Assembly: GCA_039621445.1 (NCBI GenBank)
Contig: CP154954.1
Coordinates: 70,398,150-70,462,149 of the forward strand
Direction of reading: 5' to 3'
DNA: 64,000 nt
Source of the DNA: Euglena gracilis
Lineage: Eukaryota; Euglenida; Euglenophyceae; Euglenales
Shown piece after piece: positions 50,108 to 59,770 of the stretch. The notes beneath the pieces are model-generated. The model saw only the letters and a program-made list of their open reading frames with translations, did not search any database and was not told the origin of the DNA. Both the position numbers and the translations under genes were made by a program. Each line of letters begins with the position of its first letter. The stretch's first letter is position 1.

Positions 50108-51505
50108 TCAGCTTTCTGGAATGTCGATGCAAAAATCCCAGCCCCTTTCTTGGTGCATCTGGCTGAACTTTAAAAGCTCCTGGGTTACCAGCCTTAAAAA
50201 TGGCAGAGCAGGGAGGTAACTTCTGACTTGCCCCAGAATGCTGGCTATTTTTCTGCAACTTAGTTCTTGTGCCAGCACCACCTTGCCCAGTTCCTTTCTG
50301 ATAGTTTTTAATTTGTGTGGGGGCACCTCCAGCTGACCTTTTTCCAAGTCTATGATGAACCCCAAATGCTGCAGCCTTTGTGTGGGAGTAAACACAGACT
50401 TTTTCTGGCTGACCTTGAACCCAGCCTCCCCTAATGTGTCCAGCATTTGCAGTAAATGTTTTTTCACCAAATTTTCTGTTGAACCAAACAGAATGATGTC
50501 GTCCAAATAGACGAACACCTGCATTCCCTTTGACCTCCACAGTTTTAACAGAACTTTCATTAGGGACATGAACAATTTTGGGAGGGTGCTTAGGCCAAAA
50601 CAGGCCCCCTGAAACTCCCACAGATCTGATCCCACTTGAATTCTGACAAATTTTTTGAAATCGTTTTCCAGACCCAGATGAAAGTATGCATCTTTCAAGT
50701 CTAGTTTGACTGCCCAATCCCCCTTTTTTAGAGTGGGGAAAATTGTGGACATGTTTTCCAAAGTGAACTTCTCTGGACAGCAAAATTGATTTAGATCTCG
50801 ACAATCTGTGATAAGTCGATGCTTGACCCCCTCCCCTTCTGGTTTGGACAACACAAACCAGGGTACCAGATGGGCAGTGTCTTGGGCATTTTGTACTTTT
50901 TTGGTTGCCCCACTTTCTTGGTACTCCTGCAAGATTTTGGAGGCCAGGCTGATTTCCTGCACTGACTTTTGCTGCTGCCTTTTTGACAGACACAGGGGTA
51001 GGGGGTGGTCTGGCTGCACACCTTTTTGAATTAGTGCTACTACCCACTGATTTGCATTTTTCTGCCACCATGGCAGACAGTTTCTTAGTCTCTGAAACAC
51101 AGGCACCTTTTCCCATGCCCTTTCTCTGAAATCCAGGCTGTGAATGATTCCTCTCTCCCATTCCATGGGGGGGGAGTTTGTGCTGGGCCAGGCCCCTGTC
51201 CCCATGAGCCCTTGCCAGACTGGGGATGGCTTCAGAGCAGGGGTCAGCAGGGGGATTACCTCCTCCATGGAGCTCAGCTGGGGGGTCTCTCCCCCACTCC
51301 ATTGATGGTCTGGCTGTGATGGCTTCACCCCTTCTTGGGGACTTTGATGCTTCAGGCTTTGATGCTTCAGGCTTTTCCCTTGCCTTTCCTGTGGGCATGA
51401 GTAGGGAGGGGGAAGATTCAGTAGGGTATCCATACCCCTTCTGCCATCCTGGGTTCTTCCACAGGCTGCCATAGCCTTTTCCTCTCCCCTTGCCTTGGCT
51501 GCCAT
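50108..51505 (-). CDS. DIRS A reverse transcriptase
   Basis: VFQRLRNCLPWWQKNANQWV leads into LVPWFVLSKPEGEGVKHRLI, TDCRDLNQFCCPEKF, VKLDLKDAYFHLGLENDFKK, FQGACFGLSTLPKLFMSLMK and VFVYLDDIILFGSTENLVKK. These are the RT fingers and palm in order; Asp of LDLKDAY and Asp-Asp of YLDD are the metal ligands. It copies element RNA into DNA. The frame ends at IDIPES with a stop just before RNase H. The first part (before about 51,110) overlaps gag in another frame and is probably not translated as RT. Confidence 0.9.
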   Translation of the reverse strand: MAAKARGEEKAMAACGRTQDGRRGMDTLLNLPPPYSCPQERQGKSLKHQSLKHQSPQEGVKPSQPDHQWSGGETPQLSSMEEVIPLLTPALKPSPVWQGLMGTGAWPSTNSPPMEWERGIIHSLDFRERAWEKVPVFQRLRNCLPWWQKNANQWVVALIQKGVQPDHPLPLCLSKRQQQKSVQEISLASKILQEYQESGATKKVQNAQDTAHLVPWFVLSKPEGEGVKHRLITDCRDLNQFCCPEKFTLENMSTIFPTLKKGDWAVKLDLKDAYFHLGLENDFKKFVRIQVGSDLWEFQGACFGLSTLPKLFMSLMKVLLKLWRSKGMQVFVYLDDIILFGSTENLVKKHLLQMLDTLGEAGFKVSQKKSVFTPTQRLQHLGFIIDLEKGQLEVPPHKLKTIRKELGKVVLAQELSCRKIASILGQVRSYLPALPFLRLVTQELLKFSQMHQERGWDFCIDIPES

Positions 51506-52502
51506 AGCCTTTGCCTTTGCCCCACTTGAACTTAAATCCTTTGTTTCCTGTGGGCATGGGAAAATGAGACATAGAATGTCTTGAAAAGGCTTTTGTCAAG
51601 CCTGCTTGATTCAGAGCCCATTGGGCTTTGTCCACAGCCAAGTCTTCTTTGGTGAACAGCCCGTTGCTGGTGCTGGGGATTGCCCCTGGAATGCTGCACC
51701 TCTTCCTCTCCTTCAGCAGTGTCTGTTCCATCTCTGCTACAGCAAAAAACAATTGTTGTCCCAATACTTGATAATCTGGCTCCACACTGCCATACAGGCA
51801 TGCCACCATCCTTTCCAGGTGTAACATCTTTTGTTGCCATGACTTCAATTGTTTATCCCAGGCCCCTTTGCCGTCTGCGTTGTGATTGTTATCCTCTGCA
51901 CGACTTTTCATCCCGTTGTACCTGGGCAGCTCCCCCAGGACCATCTTCCAGGGGAGTCTCACTCCCTTTTCGACGTGCCGAAAGCACGCTGCCAGCTCTG
52001 GCGCCAGTGGCGCCAGTTCCTCCTGCCAGGGGAGCCGTTCTTCCGCGTCGTCGTTGTCGTTGTCCTCCTCGTCTTCTCCGTCCTCCTCCATCGCGGACCG
52101 CTCCGCTCGTGGCGTCATCCCTTTGTCTTTCTTCGAACTCTTCTCCAGCCAACGCTCCGCCAAATTGAACGCCACGTCCGCTGCTGTTTGCCCCAAGTCT
52201 ATCAGTGGTACCTCCACACCTCCTGCCAACGCCACCGAGTACAAGAACGAATTCCTGTAGTCTCCGACTTGGCTGGAGACCATCGCCACCTGGGTTAACT
52301 CGTGGACCTTCTTTGCGCACTTCGTCGTATGCCAGCCGCCTCCCAGCCAGTTCTGCCCGGCCGCGATGACGGCGACGAGGGACTCCGGGGGCGACTCCGC
52401 CAATAGCTTCGCCACCTTGTCCCCGTTGAAGAAGAGCTCGCTCCACGAATTGTTGAAAACTGATTCATCCTCTGATGTCAAGATTTCTGCGTACGTTGCC
52501 AT
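51080..52502 (-). CDS. DIRS A Gag-like protein
   Basis: I choose ATG 52,502 (MATYAEILTSEDESVFNNSW) over the upstream in-frame ATG at 52,649 because the latter lies in the terminal repeat. The protein has an N-terminal helical part (VAKLLAESPPESLVAVIAAG), an acidic run (EEDGEDEEDNDNDDAEE) and a Gly/Lys-rich stretch (GKGKGYGSQGKGRGKGYGS), probably RNA binding. It has no zinc knuckle. The C-terminal boundary is uncertain because the frame stays open past the RT start. Confidence 0.65.
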
Positions 52503-52647
52503 TTTGATGTTGTCGAAGGACGTTAATATCCGCCAACTCCGGCACCAAAAAGCAGTAAGAAGCACCCCGCCAAAAGAACACAAACAACAAAACAGCCGGC
52601 ACACAAAGCAGGATCTCACCCCCTGAAGGTGCGAAGCCCGAATGGTC

Positions 52648-53120
52648 AAAATTTACCCTGAAAATTGCAAAAAACCTCAATTTCACACACAAAAATGATG
52701 ACAATTTAAATTTTCGCACTCCCCCGATGCGAAAATTTTGGGAAGGAAGCGAAGGCGGGATCTCACCAAGGCTTTGTGCTTCGCACTCCCTGCCATTTCC
52801 TCCCGAGTCACTTTTGCTCCTCGGAGTGCATGACAAGGGAGGAAGGGACATCGAGGGCGAAGCCCAAAGACATTGTGGGGCCATGCCTTGCTCGCCTGCG
52901 GTTTGTTGTGATTGTTCTGGTGCGCTGGGTTCCCGCTTTAGGCCGCCTCGCGGGAGCTGGCTGCACTGTCTCCGACGTGGCGACCTTGGCGCTGTCTCGG
53001 ACTCCCACGACAGAGGAAGGGGGAGGATGGGACCAAGAGGGCGAAGCACAAGAAGATAGGGAGGTGACACCCCTGGGGGGTGTCCCCCCCGGCCCACATC
53101 TTTTGACCGAAGGCGTTTTC
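52648..53120. repeat. DIRS terminal-repeat remnants between A and B
   Basis: At 52,828-52,995, sequence such as GACAAGGGAGGAAGGGACAT, CCATGCCTTGCTCGCCTGCG and CTGTCTCCGACGTGGCGACC matches the B-family left end. It is a solo or truncated DIRS terminus abutting the start of B. Confidence 0.7.
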
Positions 53121-53399
53121 GTACTCCCTCGAGGAAAACCGACAAGGGAGGAAGGGACACCGAGGGCGGAGCACAAAGACATTGTGAGGCCATGCCTTGC
53201 TCGCCGGCGGTGTTGTTTGGATTGTTCGTTGTGCGCTGGGTTTGGAGGTCCCGCTTAGTGCCGCCTCGACGGAGTTGGCTGCATTGTCTCCGACGTGGCG
53301 ACCGTGCTCCTGTCTCTTCCCCTGGGGGGTTTCCCCCCCCTGGCCCCCACTTTCTGACCGAGGGCGTTTGAAGACAAATTTTTTCAAAGGGAGGGGGGG

Positions 53400-53515
53400 G
53401 TCGGGCTCACAATGTCTTTGTGCTCCGCCCTCGGTGTCCCTTCCTCCCTTGTCGGTTTTCCTCGAGGGAGTACGAGACACCTCGGGCTCCGCACGTTGCC
53501 ATTGTGAGGCCAGAT
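53400..53515. repeat. Internal complementary region of DIRS B
   Basis: TTCCTCCCTTGTCGGTTTTC then CTCGAGGGAGTAC complements the outer left end, followed by ACACCTCGGGCTCCGCACG, complement of the outer right end. Confidence 0.85.
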
Positions 53516-53539
53516 TGTGCACTGAAATGAGGGGGGCCA

Positions 53540-54454
53540 GGGCATTTTCCAAGGTACCTTGGGCACCCAGTCTTTGATAATGGGCTGTAAAGGCCTCTAC
53601 CCCTTTCCATTGCCCTATTTCACAAACTTCTTGGGCTGAAAGGCCCAATTTTTTGAGCAACCCAACGCCTGCCCCTCTGGTGGAGTGGGGTCCCCACACC
53701 TGGGGGGGTACCCCCTGTTTGGTCAAAAATTCTCTTGTAATAGAAGCAATTGTGTCAGCACTTATGGGTGTATAGGGGGGTTTTAAGGAAATAAGAAGGG
53801 GACCCCCAGGCTTTACGTAAAATCGGGTTGCGGCCACATAAGCCATAATTAAATGAAAGGGACTGATTTGGGGACAGTGGGGAATTGACACAACTCTTTC
53901 CCACTTGTGGAATTTCTGTCCTTTACGTTTGATTTGAATGTAGGGTGCCCCCCCCAACGCACTTGTGGTTCTTTTGACTTGTGCCAAATCAGATGAACGG
54001 TATAAACACAGGATGCGTGAACAAAAAATGAGCTGTCTGCGCAATGCACAAATATCAGTGGGCACAGGCTGCCTTGCCAGCCCCAGGAGGATTGGGAGGG
54101 GATCCCAAAAAGCACCATATTTTTCCAGATTCTGGTTCCAAAGCCTTTTGTAAGGTGTTAATAAGGTATTAAACCTTAGGCCACCCAAGCCAGGGATCAA
54201 AAGCACAGCACTGTATGCATTACGGGCCTGGGCCTTTGAAAATTGAAAAAGTTGAATTAAAGCGTCAGCCACTTGGTCTGTGGTTGCTTTGGGGGGGGCA
54301 CCCCCATTTTGTCCAGAATGACCCATAAAAGTGTAAAGGCACTTTGGTACCTTTTCAAACTGGGGTTTCTGCCCAGGAAATCTGTAATGGTTGAATTTTG
54401 TACTTGTTTCCCCTCCAAAATTTGCCTGAGCAAATCATGCAAAGGAGGGGCCAC
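53540..54454 (-). pseudogene. DIRS B tyrosine recombinase with a frame break at a G run
   Basis: FLGRNPSLKRYQSAFTLLWV (54,454 frame) continues after a one-base shift at the run of eight G at about 54,291-54,298 into DQVADALIQLFQFSKAQARN. The core has LYRSSDLAQVKRTT (first Arg), HSTRGAGVGLLKKLG with the canonical HxxR, and FTAHYQRLG (Tyr). Unlike A, the HxxR is intact. The shift at a homopolymer could be a sequencing error, so the gene may be intact in the organism. Confidence 0.85.
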
Positions 54455-55252
54455 CTAGGGGGTGGCATTTTTTCCCCCCTGCAATTGGTGAACATGCCCC
54501 TGTAGGGGGTGATTTTTAGGCAGGGGGTCCCTGGAACTCTCATTTTTATTAATTGGGGCCACCATGTGGCTGAATCCCAGTAGGGGGTGACCATCAAAAC
54601 TTTGGTCCGTGGAAACATTCTTAATCTGGGGAGAAATTTTTGGATTACAGACCAGGGGGGGTTTGCATAAAGATCCCCCATGTTGTCCAGTGGACATTGT
54701 AAAGCGTCCACTGCTGTGGCTTCCCAGTGGGGCCACCTGGCCACAAATTGTGGCAGTTTTCTGTTGCCTGGGGAGGCAAAAAGGTCTGTTTCTAGATTTA
54801 TGCAATTTTTGAATTGCTGTTTCAGCCAGTGAAAAAGTTTGGGGTCAAGTGAGTAGTCCCCCCTGTCCATTTCCCATCTGCTTATGGGGTCTGCCAGGCA
54901 TTCCTTTGATGGGACCCAGTTTACTTGGAGATTGACATTTTTCTCCATGCACCATTTGAAAAATGGTCTTAGCATTGTGTTGAACGGGTCTTTCTTGCCC
55001 CCACCTTTTGTTAAATAATAATAAATTACTTGATTGTCCACTGACAGGGACACAGTTTCTCCTGGCTTGCTGAGACTTTTTACTGTGCTTATGGCTGCAC
55101 TTAACTCCTTTACATTGATGTGCAAAGTGGAGTTTTCTCTCCAAAACTCTTGGACGATTTTTCCAGTTCGAATGTCCAGCCCCCCCCCCCAGGCATGGGT
55201 GCTGCTGTCTGAGTGCAACTCTCTTGTTGCATTTTGGGGGAAGGGCCTGCCT
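54355..55252 (-). CDS. DIRS B RNase H and methyltransferase-like domains (3' of the insert)
   Basis: The frame resumes after the SINE insert with GRPF and ELHSDSSTHAWGGGLDIRTG. HINVKELSAAISTVKSL and VSLSVDNQVIYYYLTKGGG follow, then WVPSKECLADPISRW, ETDLFASPGNRKLPQFVARW and DLYANPPW. Same domain order as in A. It is cut off from its RT by the insert. Confidence 0.85.
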
Positions 55253-55590
55253 GTATACGTCGGTCGTCACCACCCGCCGTTGGACGGCCACGGGGCAGCT
55301 CATACTGCTTGCCGTGGCACGCCCTCAGGCGGGGAACTACACCCAAGGTCCGGCCAACCAGTGTCTCGTCCTTGGGCGCAGTTACACGCGCCGGTCGATC
55401 CCCGCGGTATGCCCTCTGCCCGTACGGGATCGACCAGGACTCACACGGCGGGACCTGGGTCTCGAACCCACGACCTCCCGCGTGTGAGCCCAGCTCCTTA
55501 CCGAATAAGCTACTCGAGCGATACTCGGCTTGGTACTACGCGCCGGCTACCAACCTCCGTAGGATCTCCCGTCTGCCGCACACACTCCCC
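55253..55590 (-). repeat. tRNA-Val-like SINE, copy 1
   Basis: On the minus strand a tRNA-like body (about 55,455-55,525) has an A box in AGCTTATTCGGTAAGG (55,497-55,512) and a B box GGTTCGAGACC (55,458-55,468), with GGGCTCACACGCGG between, like the tRNA-Val(CAC) anticodon arm. The remainder is unrelated to tRNA and is shared by copies 2 and 3. Confidence 0.8.
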
Positions 55591-55940
55591 TCCCAAGAGC
55601 CTTACTACACTAGCCCACTGCGTCACTATGGCCGTGGCCCCTGCAGCTCGGGTTATGCCTCACACGGCCCTAGTTGGCTGAGTGCCTCTCACGAGTACTG
55701 CGTCACCAGGCTGCCGACCCCTGCAGCTCGGGTTTGCTATTGCCGGCAGTTTACGTGTTGTCGACTTCCACGGGCTCTGCCGCCTTGGAGCGTCCCCCTT
55801 AGCATCGGCTTGAGGCTTTGGAACGGTGTAGGAGTTTCAGTCGCCCTAGACTCGGCGCGTCCGCCTCCGCCTTCCGGGCGCCGTGGGGTCAGGCTCTGAT
55901 TTCCCGGTTCGTGTGGCATTAGACGGGTTCCTCTGCTACC
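55591..55940. repeat. Unique part of the insert
   Basis: Sequence between SINE copies 1 and 2, with two CCCCTGCAGCTCGGGTT direct repeats about 80 bp apart. It may be the body of a longer SINE or a second element. No coding capacity recognised. Confidence 0.5.
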
Positions 55941-56275
55941 ATGTATACGTCGGTCGTCACCACCCGCCGTTGGACGGCCACGGGGCAGCTCATACTGCTT
56001 GCCGTGGCACGCCCTCAGGCGGGGAACTACACCCAAGGTCCGGCCAACCAGTGTCTCGTCCTTGGGCGCAGTTACACGCGCCGGTCGATCCCCGCGGTAT
56101 GCCCTCTGCCCGTACGGGATCGACCAGGACTCACACGGCGGGACCTGGGTCTCGAACCCACGACCTCCCGCGTGTGAGCCCAGCACCTTACCGAATAAGC
56201 TACTCGAGCGATACTCGGCTTGGTACTACGCGCCGGCTACCAACCTCCGTAGGATCTCCCGTCTGCCGCACACAA
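55941..56275 (-). repeat. tRNA-Val-like SINE, copy 2
   Basis: Nearly identical to copy 1 over about 330 bp; B box complement at about 56,148-56,158, A box complement at about 56,187-56,202. Confidence 0.8.
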
Positions 56276-56617
56276 CCATGTATGTAGGTTTAGCCACCCG
56301 CTGTTGGACGGCCACGGGGCAGCTCATACTACTTACCGTGGCTGGTCCGCTAGCGAGGGGCCACGCCCGTGGTAATCCGACCGATCAACGTTCGTCCACG
56401 TGCGCAGCCTCACGCGCCGATCGATCCCCGCGGTATGCCCTCTGCCCGTACGGGATCGACCAGGACTCACACGGCGGGACCTGGGTCTCGAACCCACGAC
56501 CTCCCGCGTGTGAGCCCAGCACCTTACCGAATAAGCTACTCGAGCGATACTCGGCTTGGTACTACGCGCCGGCTACCAACCTCCGTAGGATCTCCCGTCT
56601 GCCGCACACACTGCCCC
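56276..56617 (-). repeat. tRNA-Val-like SINE, copy 3 (diverged 3' half)
   Basis: The tRNA-like half is almost identical to copies 1 and 2, while the part at 56,278-56,410 is diverged (TATGTAGGTTTAGCCACCCG). Short CTGCC-like sequence flanks the whole insert on both sides, a possible target duplication. Confidence 0.8.
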
Positions 56618-56669
56618 CCCAGGTGTCCAGTAGAATTTTTATTTCCCTCAATTGGGCCTTTATTCCCTG

Positions 56670-57900
56670 TTAAATGGGATGTTTTGAATCCCAGGGTGCT
56701 GTGGAATTTGCCACTAAAAATTTTGTCAGGGAATCTGTAAAAGCCCTTAAAAAGGGCAGGGCCATCAGGTTGCACCTTATTTGGCCCAAAATGGCAGCCA
56801 ATTGCCTTTTTGACATGTAATCTTTTTTCACCATTTTTCCCAGCTCCTTTTTTACTGTTTTTATTTTCTGAGGGGGCACCTGTAATTTTCCCTCTTGGAA
56901 GTTTAGTTGGAATCCAAGATGATTTACAATTTGGGTGGGCTGCAGGGTTGACTTTTTGACATTGATTTTGAACCCTGCTCTCAACAAATCTCTGACCACT
57001 GTGTTGAGATGATGTTGTAAATTGTTTTGTGTTGGGGCCACCAGCAAAATGTCGTCCAGGTATATGAATACCTGAATGACCCGTTTTCTCCAAAGTTTTT
57101 CGAAGGTTTTCATGACCCCCATGAAGATTTGGGGCATGACATTCAGGCCAAAACAGCCTGCCTGGAATTCCCAGGTCTGTCCCCCCACCTGATGTCTTAA
57201 AAATGGCCTTAGGGCCTGGCTCACTGGGATGTGAAAATAAGCATCCTTTAAATCGATTTTGGCTGCCCAGTGGCCTTTTTCCAAAACAGGAAAAATATGT
57301 TGGATGTGGTCCAACTTGAAAGGTTTGACTTGGAACTGTTGATTTAGTTCCCTGCAGTCGCTTATCAGCCTCCATTTTGTTAGTCCCCCTTCTGGTTTTG
57401 AAATCAAAAACCAGGGTATCAGATGCTGGGAGTTTGAATTCACAACCCTCCTTACTGATCCAGTTTTTTCGTAGTCCTGCAGTATCTTTTCTGCCTGGTT
57501 TAGGTCCAAATTTGCTCTCGTTTTTCGGTGGGTGGACAATTTTGGGGGATGTGCCCAGGGGGTTTGAATTCCATCCCTGATGAGTTGACATGTTGCTTGA
57601 GGTGCATGTTTTTTCCACCATTTCAGGCTTTTTTGCAAACGTTGGTGCAGGGGGGTGTCTCCCCATTTTTCCTCCATGGAATTTATTTCCTGAAGTAAAT
57701 GATTTTGGGGGGGCTGGGTGGGGGGTGTTGGACATTTCACCCCCAGGGATTGAGTACTTTGAAATGAACACTGGGGGGGTGTGCATGCACTCTCTCCCTC
57801 TCTGCTCACAGACTCTCTTGTGCTGGACCTTGTCATCGGTGTTGTCAGATGACATACCATAGGGGGGCCTTCGAGGGTCCCCCCCTTGTTCTGATCTGCC
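56670..57900 (-). CDS. DIRS B reverse transcriptase
   Basis: The frame is open from 58,751. The RT part starts near 57,680 (EEKWGDTPLHQRLQKSLKWW) and runs LIPWFLISKPEGGLTKWRLI, SDCRELNQQFQVKPF, AAKIDLKDAYFHIPVSQALR, FQAGCFGLNVMPQIFMGVMK and VFIYLDDILLVAPTQNNLQH. Palm Asp residues are present. It ends at SKHPI with a TAA, then in the same frame continues GIKAQLREIKILLDTWGG up to the SINE insert. So one stop separates RT from RNase H. Confidence 0.9.
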
Positions 57901-57966
57901 CCTGCCATGGGAGAAGTAAATTGATCTGGGGGGTTGGCCCCCTTTTCCTCCAATGCCCCCTGTGGG

Positions 57967-58758
57967 TCATCCTCCTGGGGCTGCTGCAGCTGATTTATAT
58001 AAGCTTTGCACCTTAGCTTCTGGAGGGCCATTTCTGGACCACCCCTTTGGCCCCCATGGCCTTGTTGACTCATTTGGCCTCCCTGGCCTGATAAATTCTG
58101 GCCTCCATGGCCCTGTAAAAACTGGCCGCCATGGCCCTGTAAAAACTTGCCGCCCTGGCCCTGCACTTTTTGGCCGCCATGGCCGTGCAAATGACATTGA
58201 ATGAAATTCTGCTCCAGTCCTTGGTCTCCCCTCCATGGGGCTGTTCTTGACCTTGGTGTCCAGCTCCATTGGAAATCTGGGGGGGCTGCTGTGCCCCCCC
58301 TTTGTCCCTTTTCTGCCCCTTCCTGAGGGGATTTGCTTGAAAAACTGGCCCCCATGGCCCTTGTGGTGTTGACCTCCTTGGCCTTGATTCCATCTCCCCC
58401 TCTTCTGGCCAATTTGTGCCCAGGCGACTGGGTGCCTTTGAGTGAAATGCCCCTGATGTGTGGGCTTTGATTGTCCAATTGTAAAGCGTTTTGGGCCTCC
58501 ATGGCCCATTCCTTGCCCACCGAGGGCTGGGGCTGACTTTTGCCTTGTGGGCCTTCTGGCCACAATGGTCCAAGGACCGTGGCCGTCATTGGGTGGGGTT
58601 CTGGGCTGGGAAATTTCTGGGGTGGGGGTCTGGGTGGGAAGAACGGCCACGGTTTGCCACGTGATGACTGCATCTCCAAGGTCTCCAGCTGCTGTGGCCG
58701 CTCCTCCAGGACGTCCGTGATCATATGATTCCAATTTCTTCTCCAGTGCATTGCTCAT
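57967..58758 (-). CDS. DIRS B Gag-like protein
   Basis: ATG 58,758 gives MSNALEKKLESYDHGRPGGA, then VITWQTVAVLPTQTPTPEIS and GPWTIVARRPTRQKSAPALG. It overlaps the upstream part of the RT frame, offset by one base as in element A. In the overlapping frame the DNA encodes repeated HGGQ units (58,065-58,200). Probably a low-complexity RNA-binding Gag. Confidence 0.5.
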   Translation of the reverse strand: MSNALEKKLESYDHGRPGGAATAAGDLGDAVITWQTVAVLPTQTPTPEISQPRTPPNDGHGPWTIVARRPTRQKSAPALGGQGMGHGGPKRFTIGQSKPTHQGHFTQRHPVAWAQIGQKRGRWNQGQGGQHHKGHGGQFFKQIPSGRGRKGTKGGHSSPPRFPMELDTKVKNSPMEGRPRTGAEFHSMSFARPWRPKSAGPGRQVFTGPWRPVFTGPWRPEFIRPGRPNESTRPWGPKGWSRNGPPEAKVQSLYKSAAAAPGG

Positions 58759-59043
58759 CGAAGTCGAAATTGAAATTGATAATTGAATTCTTCAATTGAT
58801 ATTCGTCTGGTTCGTGTTCTTCTGGAGATTGAATTGATATTGACTTCTTGTTTCAGTTGTTCTTCGTTCGTGAACTTGTTCCTTTCTTCTGGGTGTCGAA
58901 GGGCAAGTTAGGAATCAGCCAACTCCGGCGAAAAAAGGCACTAAGCGGGACCTCCTAACCCAGCGCACAACGAACAATCCAAACAACACCGCCGGCGAGC
59001 AAGGCATGGCCTCACAATGGCAAAGTGCGGAGCCCGAGGTGTC

Positions 59044-59636
59044 GAAGACAATTTTTTTTTGTGGGTTGTCGGGCTCACAATGTCTTTTTGATTCGCCCTC
59101 GGCTTTCTGGCGTGTTCCTTTGCTGGGGACAGGTGGAAAGTTTTTGTGGAAGGGGTCCATCTGCCCCCACCCCTTGTTCAATCATTTGCAACACTTTGGG
59201 ATGAGCATGGGTTTTCCACAAGGGGAAACATTCCCTCAACCTCTGAAAGAGAGGGGAGTCTGTCCATCTTTCTTCCTGACTCAGGATTGTCTTTATCATC
59301 CTTTCCTCCCAGTCTCCTGGCTGCTGCTGCAGGTTGGGGCCCTGGGCCCCCTGGTTTCGGGCTGGCTGATGCTGAACGTTGGGTTGTGGGACAAGAAGAA
59401 GAGCGTGGGGCATCTTGCTCTTTCCGCTGCAGGGTGGTTGACTTCTGTTCACCCCAATCTGGGGGCTGTCCGGTACCCTCTCCAGGGGCCTGGATGCCAG
59501 GGCTTCCCTCTGCCCTTTGTCCTGCAATGAACAAGGAGGGGGGAATGAGATTTGCCTGGGTGCCATACCCTTTGGAAATACAAGGACTTCTCCATACTTG
59601 GCTTCCATAGCCTCCTCTTCCACCCTTGAATCCTCC
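59044..59636 (-). pseudogene. Truncated third DIRS copy (C): gag end and RT start
   Basis: The minus frame contains RWTDSPLFQRLRECFPLWKT, aligned with the RT-entry segment of A (VFQRLRNCLPWW) and B (LHQRLQKSLKWW), then VGADGPLPQKLSTCPQQRN. The rest of the RT is missing where B begins, and the 5' part stops at 59,637 where a plus-strand terminus starts. It is therefore flanked and truncated on both sides by other DIRS ends. Confidence 0.7.
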
Positions 59637-59770
59637 GACCATTCGGGCTCCGCACTGCGAGATGGTGAGGTCCTGCTTTCCTTGCCGGATGTTCTGGTGT
59701 GTTTGTGTTTGTGTGTGCGCGGGGGGTGCTTCTTACTGCTTTTTGTTGTCGGAGTTGGCTGATTCTTAAT
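59637..59770 (+). repeat. DIRS-type 5' terminus on the plus strand
   Basis: GACCATTCGGGCTCCGCAC, AGGTCCTGCTTTCC and GGGGTGCTTCTTACTGC follow the order of the 5' end of DIRS A, but on the opposite strand. It marks the start of another DIRS-like element that reads rightwards, or a solo terminus. Confidence 0.7.

Larger units (their letters stand above)
48091..52647 (-). mobile_element. DIRS-type retrotransposon A
   Basis: The element is 4,557 bp and reads right to left. The inverted termini share GATCCTGCTTTGTGTGCCGG and GCGGGGTGCTTCTTACTGC. The outer tips differ: GAGTACTCCCGGGAAGGATG at the left, GACCATTCGGGCTTCGCACC (complement) at the right. An internal complementary region at about 48,367-48,475 joins complements of both tips head to tail (GGGAGTACTCGACCATTCGG). 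That is the hallmark of DIRS elements, which replicate through a circle and integrate by tyrosine recombinase without target duplication. Gene order: gag, RT, RNase H, methyltransferase-like, recombinase. Confidence 0.9.
53121..59043 (-). mobile_element. DIRS-type retrotransposon B, interrupted by a SINE cluster
   Basis: The inverted ends share CCATGCCTTGCTCGCCGGCG, GTTGTTTGGATTGTTCGTTG and GGTCCCGCTTAGTGCC. The outer left tip is GTACTCCCTCGAGGAAAACC; the right tip complement is GACACCTCGGGCTCCGCAC. The internal complementary region at 53,401-53,513 joins both. Length is 5,923 bp, or about 4,558 bp without the roughly 1,365-bp insert at 55,253-56,617, almost exactly the length of A. Confidence 0.9.

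Noticed and set aside
49326-52649. A single 1,107-residue protein on the minus strand
   Set aside because: Its N-terminal part is gag and its C-terminal part RNase H/methyltransferase, but the middle overlaps the RT in the wrong frame. It is a chance join, not one product.
55455-56555. Functional tRNA genes
   Set aside because: The A and B boxes are present, but the acceptor stem does not close and the copies share long non-tRNA bodies, as expected for SINEs.
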